Positions 50,647 to 59,518 of a DNA stretch of 64,000 nucleotides are shown piece after piece. Made by a program: the position numbers and the translations under genes. Origin of the DNA: CAVUDO01 sp963740255 (GTDB lineage Bacteria > Actinomycetota > Actinomycetes > Mycobacteriales > Cryptosporangiaceae). The notes beneath the pieces were generated by a model that saw nothing but the letters and a program-made list of their open reading frames with translations, had not been told where the DNA came from and did no database searches. The stretch lies in contig CAVUDO010000002.1 in assembly GCA_963740255.1 (NCBI GenBank), forward strand, positions 1,550,001-1,614,000. The letters are read 5' to 3'. The stretch's first letter is position 1. The number at the start of each line of letters is the position of its first letter.

Positions 50647-53600
50647 GTCGTCACCTGGCGGGAACGCACCGGGCAGCTGGTGCTGACCGGGCAGACCCGG
50701 CACAGGTCGTTGCGCACCGCCTCGAACGCCGAGCCGGCCATCCCCTCCGCGGCCTCGACCACCAGCCGCTCGGCCCAGCCCGGCTCACCGGCCTGGCCGA
50801 GGGGCGGCTGGCGCTGTTCCTTGACATCCTTCGCCGGCGTTCCGACCTGCACCAGCGCCGCGCCGCCGGGCTCGGTGCCGTGCTCGGCGAACCCACCGCG
50901 CTCCACCGCGAGCTGGTACACACCCAGCTGCGGGTGTGCGGCCACCTCGCCGTCCTTCGGGGCGCTCTTCCCGGTCTTGAGGTCGACCACCACCAGCCGG
51001 CCGGCGTCGTCGGCTTCGAGCCGGTCGATCCGCCCCCTGACCACCGCCCGACCCACCTCGACCCGGAACGCCTCCTCGACCGCGACCAGCCGGCGCGGGT
51101 TCCCGGCCAGCCATCCGGCGAGCTTGGCCACCATCCGCTCGGCCCGGGCGCGCTCCTTCTCGGCGAACCATCCCCCGCCGACGTCCACACTCGACCACCG
51201 TGCGGCGAGCCGGGCGTTCAGCGTGGCCAGGTCGAAGGTCTCGGCCGACTCGGCGGCGATGTCGTGGACGAGGTTGCCGATCGCCTGGGCGCTGCTGGTG
51301 CTCTCGCCACCGGCGGACTCCAACACCCACCGCAGCGCACACCGATGAAACTGTTCCACTTTGGACGGCGATACCCGCACCGGGTCGCCCGGTTCGCGCA
51401 ACGGCCGGGCGTCGGAGAGCGCATGCAGCCCCCACCAGTCGGCAGGCGCCGCGCCGGGCACCCCGGCAGCGGCGAGCCGCGCGAGCTGCGCGGCGGCGAC
51501 CCGGCGGGATGCCGCCTCCGCGGCGGCTCCACCGGTGGCCGGGTCCGTGACGGCTTCACGGGTGGCCGGGTCCGCGGGCGGGGCGAGCACGACCCCGCGG
51601 AGCTCGGCGACCAGCCCGGCCAGCGAGAGCGTGCGCGGAACGTCGGTCAGCGGGCGGGGCTCCGAGGCTCCGGACGGCCGGGGATCGATCTCGTCCAGGA
51701 ACCGGGACGGTTGCTCGTCCTCCCCCTCGACCGCGGTGACCAGCAGCCGGCGGCGCGCCCGGGTGACCGCGACGTAGAACAGCCGACGCTCCTCGTCCAG
51801 CAGCGCCGACAGCTGCCCGCGGCGGTCGGGCTCGCGGCTGGCCGCCAGGTCGACCAGCTCCTCCGAGCCGAGCAGGCTGCCGCGAGGGCGCAGGTCGGGC
51901 CAGACCCCCTCCTGCACGCCCGCCACCGCGACCACGTCCCACTCCAGGCCCTTGGCCGCATGCGCCGTGAGGATGCGCACCAGCTCGCCGGTCTCGGCCG
52001 CCGGGGCGAGCGAGTCGGCCGGGATCTGCTGCCCGAGGACGTGGTCGAGGAACATCTGCGGTCCGGCGGCCGGCAGCCGGTCGGCGAACCGTGCGGCGGC
52101 GTCGAACAGGGCGACCGCGGCGTCCAGGTCGCGGTCGGCGGCCGCCCCCCGCGCTCCCCCTTCGGCGCTGGCGGCCTGCCACCGCCCGGCCAGTCCGGAG
52201 GCGTCCCAGGCTGCCCAGAGCAGCGTCTCGGCGGTGGCACCGGGACTGGCCGCGGCCTGCCGGGCCACCGCCAGCAGCCCGGCCACCCGCCGGGCCGGAG
52301 CGCCCCACCGCTCGTCCAGCGGCACCAGGTCGGACGGGTCGCGCAGGGCTTCGACCAGTAGGATGCCGGACGGCCGGGGATCGCCCGCCGCTTCGGCCAC
52401 CAGCCGGAGCTGCTGGCGGAGCCGGCGCAGGACCAGGGCGTCCGCATCGCCCAGCGGCGAACAGAGCAGCGCGACCGCGGCATCCTCGTCCAGGGCGTCG
52501 GGATGCAGCGCGTAGCGGACCACGTCCAGCAGCGGCACGACGCCCGGCTGGTCGAGCAGCGGCAGATCCTCCCCGGCCGTGCCGATCGGGACTCCCGCGT
52601 AGGTGAGCGCGCGACGCAGGCTGGCCAGGTGACGCGCGGTCGAGCGCACCACCACGGCCATCCGCGACCACGGCAGGCCGTCGAGCAGGTGGGCCTCGCG
52701 CAGCCGGTGCGCGACGTACGCCGCCTCCTGGGTGCCCGACCGCAGCACGGCCGCCTCGACGTCGCCGGCGGCCAGCCCCGGGGCCGGGTGCAGCGCCCGG
52801 TGTCCGACCGGCCCGCGCAACCGGGTCGCCGCCCGGCGCGACGCCGCGAGCAGCGTCGCGCCGCTGCGCCGGCAGGTGGTCAGCGCCACGGTCGGCGCGG
52901 GTTGCCGGCCGGCGGTCAGGAATGTGTCGCCGAACCGGCGGATGCCCTCGGCGTCGGCACCGCGGAAGGCGTAGATCGACTGGTCGGGATCGCCGACCGC
53001 GACCAGGAACCGGCCGCCTCCGCAGAGCAGGTGCAACAGCTCGGCCTGGGCCGGATCGGTGTCCTGGTACTCGTCGACGAAGACGTACGCGCGGGCGGTG
53101 CGTTCGGCGGCGAGTAGACCGGGGTCGCGGCGGAGCCGGGTGACCGCGGCCCGGATCAGCTCGGCGGTGTCGAACGCCACCCCGCCCGAGGTGGAGGCGT
53201 CCCGCAGCTCGGTGACGTCGGCGTACTGCTGCATGAAACGCGCGGCGGCCCGCCAGTCGTCCCGGCCGTGTCGGCGGCCCCAGGCGTCGAGCTGGACGGC
53301 GTCCACGCCGCGCTCGTACGCCCGCAGCAGCAGGTCGCGGAGCTCCGCGGCGAAGCCGTCGGTACGCAGGGCCGGACGCAGGCGCTCCGGCCACAGCACC
53401 CCGGGGCTGGCGGGGTCGTCGAAGCGCTCGGCGTCGCCGATCAGGAGTTCGCGGATCAGCAGGTCCTGCTCGGGCCCGGACAGCAGCCGGGGCGCCGGTT
53501 CGCCCCGCTCGGCGGCGACCCGGCGGAGCAGGCCGAAGGCGTAGGAGTGGAAGGTGCGCGCCAACGGCTCGGCCGTGGTGCGGCCGAGCCGGGCGGTGAT

Positions 53601-53975
53601 CCGTTCGCGCAGCTCGTTGGCTGCCTTGCGGCCGAACGTCAGGACGAGCACCGACTCCGGGTCGGCACCGTCGTGGATCCGGGCCACCACGGCCTCGACC
53701 AGGGTCGTGGTCTTGCCGGTGCCCGGGCCGGCCAGCACGAGCAGCGGCCCGGCGGTGTGTTCGGTCACCGCCCGCTGGGCGTCGTCGAGGGCCGGCGGTG
53801 CGGCCGGGGCGACGGGGTGGCGGACCAGCCGGTAGTGCCTGCCGGCGCGGCCCGCGGGCGCACCGGCTCCCGGCAGCACGGGCTCGGCGCGAGGCACAGG
53901 GTCGGGCGGGTGGGCGCCGGCGGCGTCGGTGTGGGCGACGCCGTCCACGCCGATCAGCGCGAGTTGCTCAGCCAC
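50643..53975 (-). CDS. adnA: AdnA subunit of AdnAB helicase-nuclease
   Basis: A 1110-residue partner with the same architecture. Walker A GPGTGKT is at 83-89, VFVDEYQDTDPAQ motif II, GDPDQSIYAFRGADAEG motif III, LTAHAAKGLEWDVVAVAGV motif V, RRLFYVAVTRARR motif VI. The nuclease domain carries an Fe-S staple: one Cys near 879 (EQFHRCALRW) and three near 1091-1100 (LCRVCPVSTSCPV), with VVVDLKTGK as the catalytic segment near 1002. In mycobacteria the AdnA motor contributes little; here its core motifs look intact. It is first in the operon, followed by adnB. Confidence 0.95.
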   Translation of the reverse strand: MAEQLALIGVDGVAHTDAAGAHPPDPVPRAEPVLPGAGAPAGRAGRHYRLVRHPVAPAAPPALDDAQRAVTEHTAGPLLVLAGPGTGKTTTLVEAVVARIHDGADPESVLVLTFGRKAANELRERITARLGRTTAEPLARTFHSYAFGLLRRVAAERGEPAPRLLSGPEQDLLIRELLIGDAERFDDPASPGVLWPERLRPALRTDGFAAELRDLLLRAYERGVDAVQLDAWGRRHGRDDWRAAARFMQQYADVTELRDASTSGGVAFDTAELIRAAVTRLRRDPGLLAAERTARAYVFVDEYQDTDPAQAELLHLLCGGGRFLVAVGDPDQSIYAFRGADAEGIRRFGDTFLTAGRQPAPTVALTTCRRSGATLLAASRRAATRLRGPVGHRALHPAPGLAAGDVEAAVLRSGTQEAAYVAHRLREAHLLDGLPWSRMAVVVRSTARHLASLRRALTYAGVPIGTAGEDLPLLDQPGVVPLLDVVRYALHPDALDEDAAVALLCSPLGDADALVLRRLRQQLRLVAEAAGDPRPSGILLVEALRDPSDLVPLDERWGAPARRVAGLLAVARQAAASPGATAETLLWAAWDASGLAGRWQAASAEGGARGAAADRDLDAAVALFDAAARFADRLPAAGPQMFLDHVLGQQIPADSLAPAAETGELVRILTAHAAKGLEWDVVAVAGVQEGVWPDLRPRGSLLGSEELVDLAASREPDRRGQLSALLDEERRLFYVAVTRARRRLLVTAVEGEDEQPSRFLDEIDPRPSGASEPRPLTDVPRTLSLAGLVAELRGVVLAPPADPATREAVTDPATGGAAAEAASRRVAAAQLARLAAAGVPGAAPADWWGLHALSDARPLREPGDPVRVSPSKVEQFHRCALRWVLESAGGESTSSAQAIGNLVHDIAAESAETFDLATLNARLAARWSSVDVGGGWFAEKERARAERMVAKLAGWLAGNPRRLVAVEEAFRVEVGRAVVRGRIDRLEADDAGRLVVVDLKTGKSAPKDGEVAAHPQLGVYQLAVERGGFAEHGTEPGGAALVQVGTPAKDVKEQRQPPLGQAGEPGWAERLVVEAAEGMAGSAFEAVRNDLCRVCPVSTSCPVRSRQVTT

Positions 53976-54309
53976 GCCTAGATCAGACCACGCCCGACCG
54001 ACAGGTCACCGCCTGCCAGGCCGGATCCGGCCTGGTCCCGACCATGTGCCGACCCGCGGACTTCGGCAGCGCGCGGTCCGGTACCGCGGTGGTGGGATCA
54101 CGTCCCCCTCGGCCGCGATCCCACCACGGCGGAAATCAACAGTCGGGCACCGTCGTCACAGCGGCTCCTGGGAGTCACGGGGGTGTCGTCCACGGTGCTG
54201 ACGTCGCCGATGCAACACCGTTGGCCAACTTCTGGCAACCGTTTCGACTATTTCCGTTCACTTTCCCGCCGTTTATGTCGCGCGGTGTGGCCAGTAAGCC
54301 GCGTGGGGA
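53976..54309 (-). other. 334-bp gap between the alkyltransferase-like gene and adnA
   Basis: Holds no coding ORF that I can support. Its main element is an 11-bp perfect inverted repeat GTGGTGGGATC / GATCCCACCAC (54089-54099 and 54117-54127, 17-nt loop), probably the terminator of the alkyltransferase-like gene. The adnA promoter should lie between it and 53975; no clear hexamers stand out. The 54230-54290 part is AT-richer than average. Confidence 0.5.
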
Positions 54310-54630
54310 TCAACCGCCCGGCCACCACCGCGCGTCGGCCATGACGACCAGGGCCCCGCGGAACGGCACACCCTCGCCGGCCAGCAGGGCGCGGGCCTCG
54401 GCCTCGTGGCCGGGCGGCAGCCGACCTCCGCCGGTCACCACGCGGTGCCAGCACACCGCACCGCCGTACCGGGCCAACACCGTCCCGACCGCGCGCGCCG
54501 ACCCCTTGCCGGTGCGCTCCCGCACCACTTCGGCCACCATGCCATAGCTCATCACCCGGCCAGGCGGTATCGACTCGACCACGTCGAGCACCTGCTCGAC
54601 GTACTCGCTGGGCGGCCGCACAGGCGTCAT
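54310..54630 (-). CDS. Alkyltransferase-like protein (MGMT family, no acceptor cysteine)
   Basis: A 106-residue one-domain relative of O6-alkylguanine-DNA alkyltransferase. VESIPPGRVMSYGMVAEVVR is the family start and VGTVLARYGGAVCWHRVVTG the active-site segment. The PCHRV motif reads VCWHRV, so the alkyl-accepting Cys is Trp, as in ATL proteins (PWHRV), which flag O6-alkylguanine for nucleotide excision repair. Unusually the preceding Pro is Cys. A homologue (Rv3204) lies next to adnA in mycobacteria. ATG 54630. Confidence 0.9.
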   Translation of the reverse strand: MTPVRPPSEYVEQVLDVVESIPPGRVMSYGMVAEVVRERTGKGSARAVGTVLARYGGAVCWHRVVTGGGRLPPGHEAEARALLAGEGVPFRGALVVMADARWWPGG

Positions 54631-54890
54631 CCTGCCGGCCGGCAGCGGCGGCGCGCGAGCCGGCCTCCCCGCCTCACCCGAATGCCCGGCGCGGGGCCGT
54701 CCGCTCGGGACGCTGTACTTAAATTTGAGTTAACAGTGTTTATTTTGCCTGTTCAGAGTGGGTTTTGTCGGACATCGCCGCGAGTACGTTGTGCCCCGGG
54801 GTGCGGGAGTGACCAGCCGTCCCTGCCCGGTGGTGGGCATCGCTCCGGGTCTGTGAGGCATGGGTCGAGCTGGGACGGGCAGGGAACGAC

Positions 54891-56921
54891 GTGAGCAGAT
54901 CCGGGCTGCCGGCGGGGAAGCACAGCCGCTCGGCGACGCCGCGCCCGGGCGTGCCCCGGCAGCGCTCCGGCGACCCGGGCCAGCACCCCCGCCAGCGCCC
55001 CGGGCCGCCCACCTGGTTCGAGCACCGAGCGGTCCCTGAGCGTCCCGATCTGCTGGTGGCACCGTCGGCACACGACCAGAGGCAGACCTCGATCGCTGCC
55101 GCCCGTCCGCGGTCCCGCGGCTGGAGCGTGGCGGTGCTGCTCGCCCTGCTCGCCTTGCTCGTGCTGACCCTCTGGGCCGGCCCGTCGGCGCCGCCGCCGA
55201 GCGACCACGAGCACACGCTGGCGGCGGACGCTGTCGCGCTGTCCCGCTCCCTGCCCGCCGGACTGGACGGTGCGGCGCCGGGCGCGTCCCTGCAGGTGAC
55301 GGTGTACGCGCTGGTAAGACCTGGTGAGGTGTCCGCGCTCCAGGCCGCTAGGGAGGCAGCGCTGCTGGCCTCGATCGTCGCCGCGGGTCTGACCTGGCTG
55401 CTGGCCCGCCGGCTCGGGCTGTCGACGACCTCGTCCGTGGCCGCCGTGGCGCTGGCCGGGGCCACACCGTGGGCCGTGGTGGTCCACCAGCTCGCCGAGC
55501 CGGCGGGCCTGGCCGTGCCCTGGCTGCTGGTGGGGTTCCTGACGGCCGGCCCGCTCTTCGCCACGGACTCGCTCGGCACACCGATCTTCGCGTCTGCGCC
55601 GGTGCGCCACCGGGCGGCGCGGTGGGGTGTCGCCGTGGCCTCGGTCTCGGTGGTGGTGGTCACCGCGCCGGTGGCGGCGGTGGTGGTCGCGGGGTGGCTC
55701 GCCGTCCTGCTGACCACCGGGGGGCTGGGCACACGATGGCCGGTCGCGGTGCGGGCGACCGTCGCCGGCGTCCTGGCGTTGACCGCGTTCGCGGTGGCGG
55801 CGGCGGTGTTCGGTGCCGGGTCCGCGGTCGCCGCCGTGCCGGTGTCGGTGTGGGAGGCGGCACTCGGCGTGGCCGCCCTGGCCGCCGCGGGGCTCGGGAT
55901 CGCCGACCTGAGCACCCGTTCGCTCGGCTACTTCGTCCTGGTCACCGCGGCCGGCGGCCTCGTCGGGGTCGCTGCCGGTACACCGGCGGCGGCGAGCACG
56001 CTGCTGCTCGCGGTGCCGGTCGCCGCGGTGCTGCTCGCGGCGGCCGTCGGCCGGCTCGCCCGGCACACCCGGTGGCCGGCCCTGCACCGTGCCCAGCAGG
56101 TCACCGCGGCCGGTGTGGTGCCCGTGCTCCTCGGCGGCACGCTGCTGGCCGCCCCTCCGGCCGGCGGCCCGGACACCGGTGCCGACCGTGCCGTCGACTG
56201 GGTGCGGCGGCACGCGGGCGTGGCCGTGCTGGTGGCCGACGATCCGGTGTGGACCGAGCTGCTCCGGGCCGGCGTACCGTCGACCCGCCTGGTGTCCTAC
56301 CGCAAGCTCGGCCCGTCCGAGGGCCGGGCGCAGGAGGCGGTCCGGACGGCTCTGCGGGCTCCGGGTGCCGCGGGCACGGTCCTGCTGGTGGGCCGCCGGC
56401 CGGGCAGGGCCGCCTCCGCCCTCGTGGTCACCGCGTACGCCCGGTCGGTCACCCTGGCCCGGTTCGGCCCGACCGAGGTCCGCTGGCTGGTGCACGACGT
56501 GGCCGTCGTCGGACGGGCGGCCGAGGCCGAGCGGGTCGCCCGGAGCCGGGCCGGCGCCGCGCTGGCCGCCCACCCCCGTCTGCTGCTGTTCCCGGACACC
56601 CAGGCGACGTTGCGGGCTGGCGACGTGGACTCCCGGCTGCTGGTGACGCTCGCCGCCCTGGCACACGAGGACACGGTGACCGTGACCGGCTTCGTCGCCG
56701 TGCCCGGCGAGACCGGCCCGTTCGCGCCGCGCCGCACCGTCCGACTCGCGCAGCTCAACGGCGAACCGCTGACCCCGGTCAGCCTCAGTACGGTGCTGTT
56801 GCGCGGTTGGCTCACCGCCCAGCAGGCGCCCTACCGGCCCGCCGCGATCACCGCCGTGCCCACCGGTGGGCTGCTGGTGACCTACCTCCCGCCGACGCCG
56901 ACCGGGCTGCTGCCCGCCTGA
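54891..56921 (+). CDS. Large polytopic membrane protein of a sortase cluster
   Basis: A 676-residue protein. After about 75 disordered Pro/Arg/Ser-rich residues come some nine transmembrane helices (SVAVLLALLALLVLTLWAGP, AALLASIVAAGLTWLLARRL, and others to about residue 420), then a C-terminal soluble region (AVDWVRRHAGVAVLVADDPV, LAALAHEDTVTVTGFVAVPG). The arrangement recalls glycosyltransferase-39-like proteins, but no DE motif is evident in the first loop, so I call it uncharacterised. It heads a three-gene plus-strand cluster with a DUF4397 protein and a sortase. An AT-rich stretch at 54716-54756 (ttaaatttgagttaacag) is the likely promoter region. Confidence 0.8.
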   Translation: MSRSGLPAGKHSRSATPRPGVPRQRSGDPGQHPRQRPGPPTWFEHRAVPERPDLLVAPSAHDQRQTSIAAARPRSRGWSVAVLLALLALLVLTLWAGPSAPPPSDHEHTLAADAVALSRSLPAGLDGAAPGASLQVTVYALVRPGEVSALQAAREAALLASIVAAGLTWLLARRLGLSTTSSVAAVALAGATPWAVVVHQLAEPAGLAVPWLLVGFLTAGPLFATDSLGTPIFASAPVRHRAARWGVAVASVSVVVVTAPVAAVVVAGWLAVLLTTGGLGTRWPVAVRATVAGVLALTAFAVAAAVFGAGSAVAAVPVSVWEAALGVAALAAAGLGIADLSTRSLGYFVLVTAAGGLVGVAAGTPAAASTLLLAVPVAAVLLAAAVGRLARHTRWPALHRAQQVTAAGVVPVLLGGTLLAAPPAGGPDTGADRAVDWVRRHAGVAVLVADDPVWTELLRAGVPSTRLVSYRKLGPSEGRAQEAVRTALRAPGAAGTVLLVGRRPGRAASALVVTAYARSVTLARFGPTEVRWLVHDVAVVGRAAEAERVARSRAGAALAAHPRLLLFPDTQATLRAGDVDSRLLVTLAALAHEDTVTVTGFVAVPGETGPFAPRRTVRLAQLNGEPLTPVSLSTVLLRGWLTAQQAPYRPAAITAVPTGGLLVTYLPPTPTGLLPA

Positions 56922-56947
56922 CCCTCCACCCCCCTCAGGAGCTCACC

Positions 56948-57841
56948 ATGACCCTCGCCGCACCCACCCTCCGAACGCGCTGGACGGTCGCGCTCGGCGC
57001 AGCCCTGGCTCTGATCGGCTGGCTCGTCGCCCTACCCGGCGCGGTTCCGGCCCGGGCCGCCGCCGGAAGCTACCTCCGGCTCGCGCACCTCTCCCCGGAC
57101 ACCCCGAACGTCGATGTGTACCTCGCCACCTACGGCGGTCGGAGCCCGCTCACGGTGCTGCGGGGCGTGGGCTACAGCGACGTCTCGCCCTACCAGCGGG
57201 TGGAGCCCGGTCTGTACGTGATCTCGATGCGACCCGCCGGCGCACCCTCCACCGACCCCGCCGTCATCTCCACCACGGTCCGCGCCGTCGAGGGCGGCGC
57301 GCGCACGGTGGCCGGCGTGGGCCTGTTCTCCTCGCTCGGACTGGCGATCCTCACCGACGACCTCTCGCTTCCGCCCGCGAACAGTGCGCGGATGCGGATC
57401 ATCCACGCATCGGCGAAGGTGCCGTCCGTGGAGGTGTCTGTCCGGGGTGGACCCACGGTCGCCAAGGCGGCGGAGTTCGCCAAGGCCACGGGCTACACCA
57501 CCGTGACGGCCGGCGACCTGACGCTGCAGGTGGGCCCGACCGGCGCGACGCCCACCGCCGCTCCGCGGGCCCGGATGGACGTCGGCGCGGTGTACTCGGT
57601 GATCGTCTACGACGGCAGGAACGGGCGCCTCGCGACCGCCGTGCACACCGACGCCCGCGGGGCCCAGCCCGTGCCCCGGGCCGGCGTGGACGCCGGTCTC
57701 GGTCCCGTGTCGGACCCGCGGCTCCGCCCGGGCACGGCGGCGCTTTTCGCCGCGGTGCTGACGGTCGCGGCACTCGGTGTGGCCATCCTGCCCCGGCTGC
57801 CGCGCGCCCGTCGCTACCCGGCCCGGCACGCCCGCCCGTGA
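56948..57841 (+). CDS. Secreted DUF4397-domain protein with a C-terminal membrane anchor
   Basis: A 297-residue protein with a signal peptide (ALGAALALIGWLVALPGAVP then ARAAAG) and two DUF4397 repeats (YLRLAHLSPDTPNVDVYLAT and RMRIIHASAKVPSVEVSVRG). The C-terminus has LRPGT, a hydrophobic helix (ALFAAVLTVAALGVAILPRL) and a basic tail (PRARRYPARHARP), the layout of a cell-wall sorting signal with a non-standard motif. The adjacent class F sortase is the obvious enzyme. ATG 56948 follows CAGGAG. DUF4397 proteins are surface adhesin-like, role unknown. Confidence 0.85.
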   Translation: MTLAAPTLRTRWTVALGAALALIGWLVALPGAVPARAAAGSYLRLAHLSPDTPNVDVYLATYGGRSPLTVLRGVGYSDVSPYQRVEPGLYVISMRPAGAPSTDPAVISTTVRAVEGGARTVAGVGLFSSLGLAILTDDLSLPPANSARMRIIHASAKVPSVEVSVRGGPTVAKAAEFAKATGYTTVTAGDLTLQVGPTGATPTAAPRARMDVGAVYSVIVYDGRNGRLATAVHTDARGAQPVPRAGVDAGLGPVSDPRLRPGTAALFAAVLTVAALGVAILPRLPRARRYPARHARP

Positions 57842-57911
57842 CCGGGCCGAGCGAGGTCACCCGGGACGCACCGTCCGGCACCGCACCCTCGAACGCCGGC
57901 GAGGGGAACAC

Positions 57912-58928
57912 ATGACCGGCGGAGGCGGGGACTACCAGGCACCCAGGGTGAACGGCTGGCACGCGGAACCCGCTCCCCCGGGGGCCGGGCGCACGGAGGA
58001 GTTTCCGCCGGCCTGGGCCCAGCGGACGGAGGAGTTCGCCGCGCCGTGGGTGCAACGCATCGGAGAGATCCCCCCGCCGTGGGAGCAACCCCAGGATCCG
58101 GCGCTTCCCTGGGCCCAGCGACACGCGGGAGTCCCGCCGCCGCGGGTGCCCCGGCAACGGGCGGCTCCGCAGCTTCCGGCGGCCGCGGGCCGCGTCGTTC
58201 TCGCCGGGAGCGCGGCGACCGCCCGCGGCACGATCGCCGGGAGGACGGTCGTCGGGACTGTGGCCGGGGGGCAGCCGGGACGCGGCACCCGCCGGCGACG
58301 CGCGTCGCGGGCCCGGCGGGTGGCGGTGGCCGCGGTGCTGGTCGTGCCGGTCGTCGCTGTTCTCACCGTCCTGGCCACCTGGCACGGTGGCGACAGTCAG
58401 AGCCTGGGGCCGGCGCGTGAGGGCGCCCCCACGAGCGTGCTCAACACCGCGCTACCGGTCGCGCCACCGCGGAGCCCCGACACCGCCGTGTCCCGGCCGA
58501 CGGTGATCGCGATCCCGTCTATCGGCGTGCGGTCGACGTTGCAGGCGCTGTCGTTGCGGGCCGACGGCAGCCTGGACGTTCCCACCGACCCTCGGCGGGC
58601 CGGATGGTTCGCCGACGGGGCAGCGGCCGGCGCACGGGGGCCGGCCGTCCTCGTCGGTCACGTGGACTCACGTGCCGGCCCGGGCGTGTTCTTCCGGCTC
58701 GGCGAACTCCGCGCCGGGGCGAAGATCCTCGTCCGGCGGGCCGATCAGTCCACCGTGCAGTTCCGGGTGGTCCGCGTGCGCACGTTCGCCAAGGACGCGT
58801 TCCCGACCCAGGACGTGTATGGCCCGACCCCGGGGGCCGAGCTGCGGCTGATCACGTGCGGCGGCCCGTTCAACCGGGTCGCGGGGTCCTACCGGGACAA
58901 CGTGGTGGTGTTCGCGGTCCGCGCCTGA
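57912..58928 (+). CDS. Class F sortase
   Basis: A 338-residue membrane-anchored sortase. A long disordered N-terminus (Trp/Pro/Gln/Arg-rich repeats to about residue 110) precedes a transmembrane helix (VAVAAVLVVPVVAVLTVLAT) and the catalytic domain. The catalytic His is in VLVGHVDSRAG (about 249), the Cys in LRLITCGGPF (about 316) and the Arg in FNRVAGSYRDN. It should cleave a sorting motif and attach the protein to the cell wall or to another protein. ATG 57912 follows GAGGGG. The likely substrate is the DUF4397 protein directly upstream. Confidence 0.92.
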   Translation: MTGGGGDYQAPRVNGWHAEPAPPGAGRTEEFPPAWAQRTEEFAAPWVQRIGEIPPPWEQPQDPALPWAQRHAGVPPPRVPRQRAAPQLPAAAGRVVLAGSAATARGTIAGRTVVGTVAGGQPGRGTRRRRASRARRVAVAAVLVVPVVAVLTVLATWHGGDSQSLGPAREGAPTSVLNTALPVAPPRSPDTAVSRPTVIAIPSIGVRSTLQALSLRADGSLDVPTDPRRAGWFADGAAAGARGPAVLVGHVDSRAGPGVFFRLGELRAGAKILVRRADQSTVQFRVVRVRTFAKDAFPTQDVYGPTPGAELRLITCGGPFNRVAGSYRDNVVVFAVRA

Positions 58929-58972
58929 CGGGCACCTGATCCCCGGTGCCGCCCAGGTCGCGGACAGAAGTA

Positions 58973-59009
58973 CGCCGGGCCGGACAGCGGTGCGCTGTCC
59001 GGCCCGGCG
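58973..59009. terminator. Bidirectional hairpin terminator
   Basis: CGCCGGGCCGGACAGCG, a 3-nt loop and its exact complement CGCTGTCCGGCCCGGCG form a 17-bp stem between the sortase gene (plus) and a small gene on the minus strand. Confidence 0.85.
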
Positions 59010-59056
59010 TCGTCACCCGGGTGGCCCGATCTGGCGGGCGGGACGTCGGCTCGTCC

Positions 59057-59365
59057 TCAGCGGCCCGGAGGCATGTTGGGCATGTCGTCCTGGATCGGGT
59101 CGGAGTCGCCCACCCCGGTCGCACTGTCGGGGGTCGAGGTGCCGGTGGGCCGGTCACTGGGGCCCTGGGTCCCGGTGTCGTACCGGCCGTCTTCCTTGCT
59201 GTCACGGTCCTCGATGTCCTCGCCGCGGCGGGTCGTGCTCTCGCCCACGTCGTCGGGTGCCGCGTCGGCGTCCACGTCGAAGCCGTCGGTCGCCCGAGAT
59301 TCGGCCTGGGTCTCGTTGCCCTCGAACGCCTTGGTGCCGGGCGCGTCGGGTTTCGGCTGCGTCAT
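59057..59365 (-). CDS. Small acidic disordered protein
   Basis: A 102-residue, strongly acidic protein (MTQPKPDAPGTKAFEGNETQ, then DGFDVDADAAPDDVGESTTR, RGEDIEDRDSKEDGRYDTGT) with low complexity and no domain. ATG 59365 has GAGGAG seven bases upstream, which supports a real gene. No cysteine or membrane segment. Function unknown. Confidence 0.65.
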   Translation of the reverse strand: MTQPKPDAPGTKAFEGNETQAESRATDGFDVDADAAPDDVGESTTRRGEDIEDRDSKEDGRYDTGTQGPSDRPTGTSTPDSATGVGDSDPIQDDMPNMPPGR

Positions 59366-59518
59366 GCCACTCTCCTCCTCGGGTCCGCATCGTCACCGCA
59401 GACCTGATCCAGGTCCCGGCGGCCACGGCCACTGTCGACGGATGAAGCTGTGACCAGGGTATTACCCGCCGCAGCCGGGTCAAACCCTCCGCGGGGATGT
59501 TCGGGGTGAACAGCCTGT

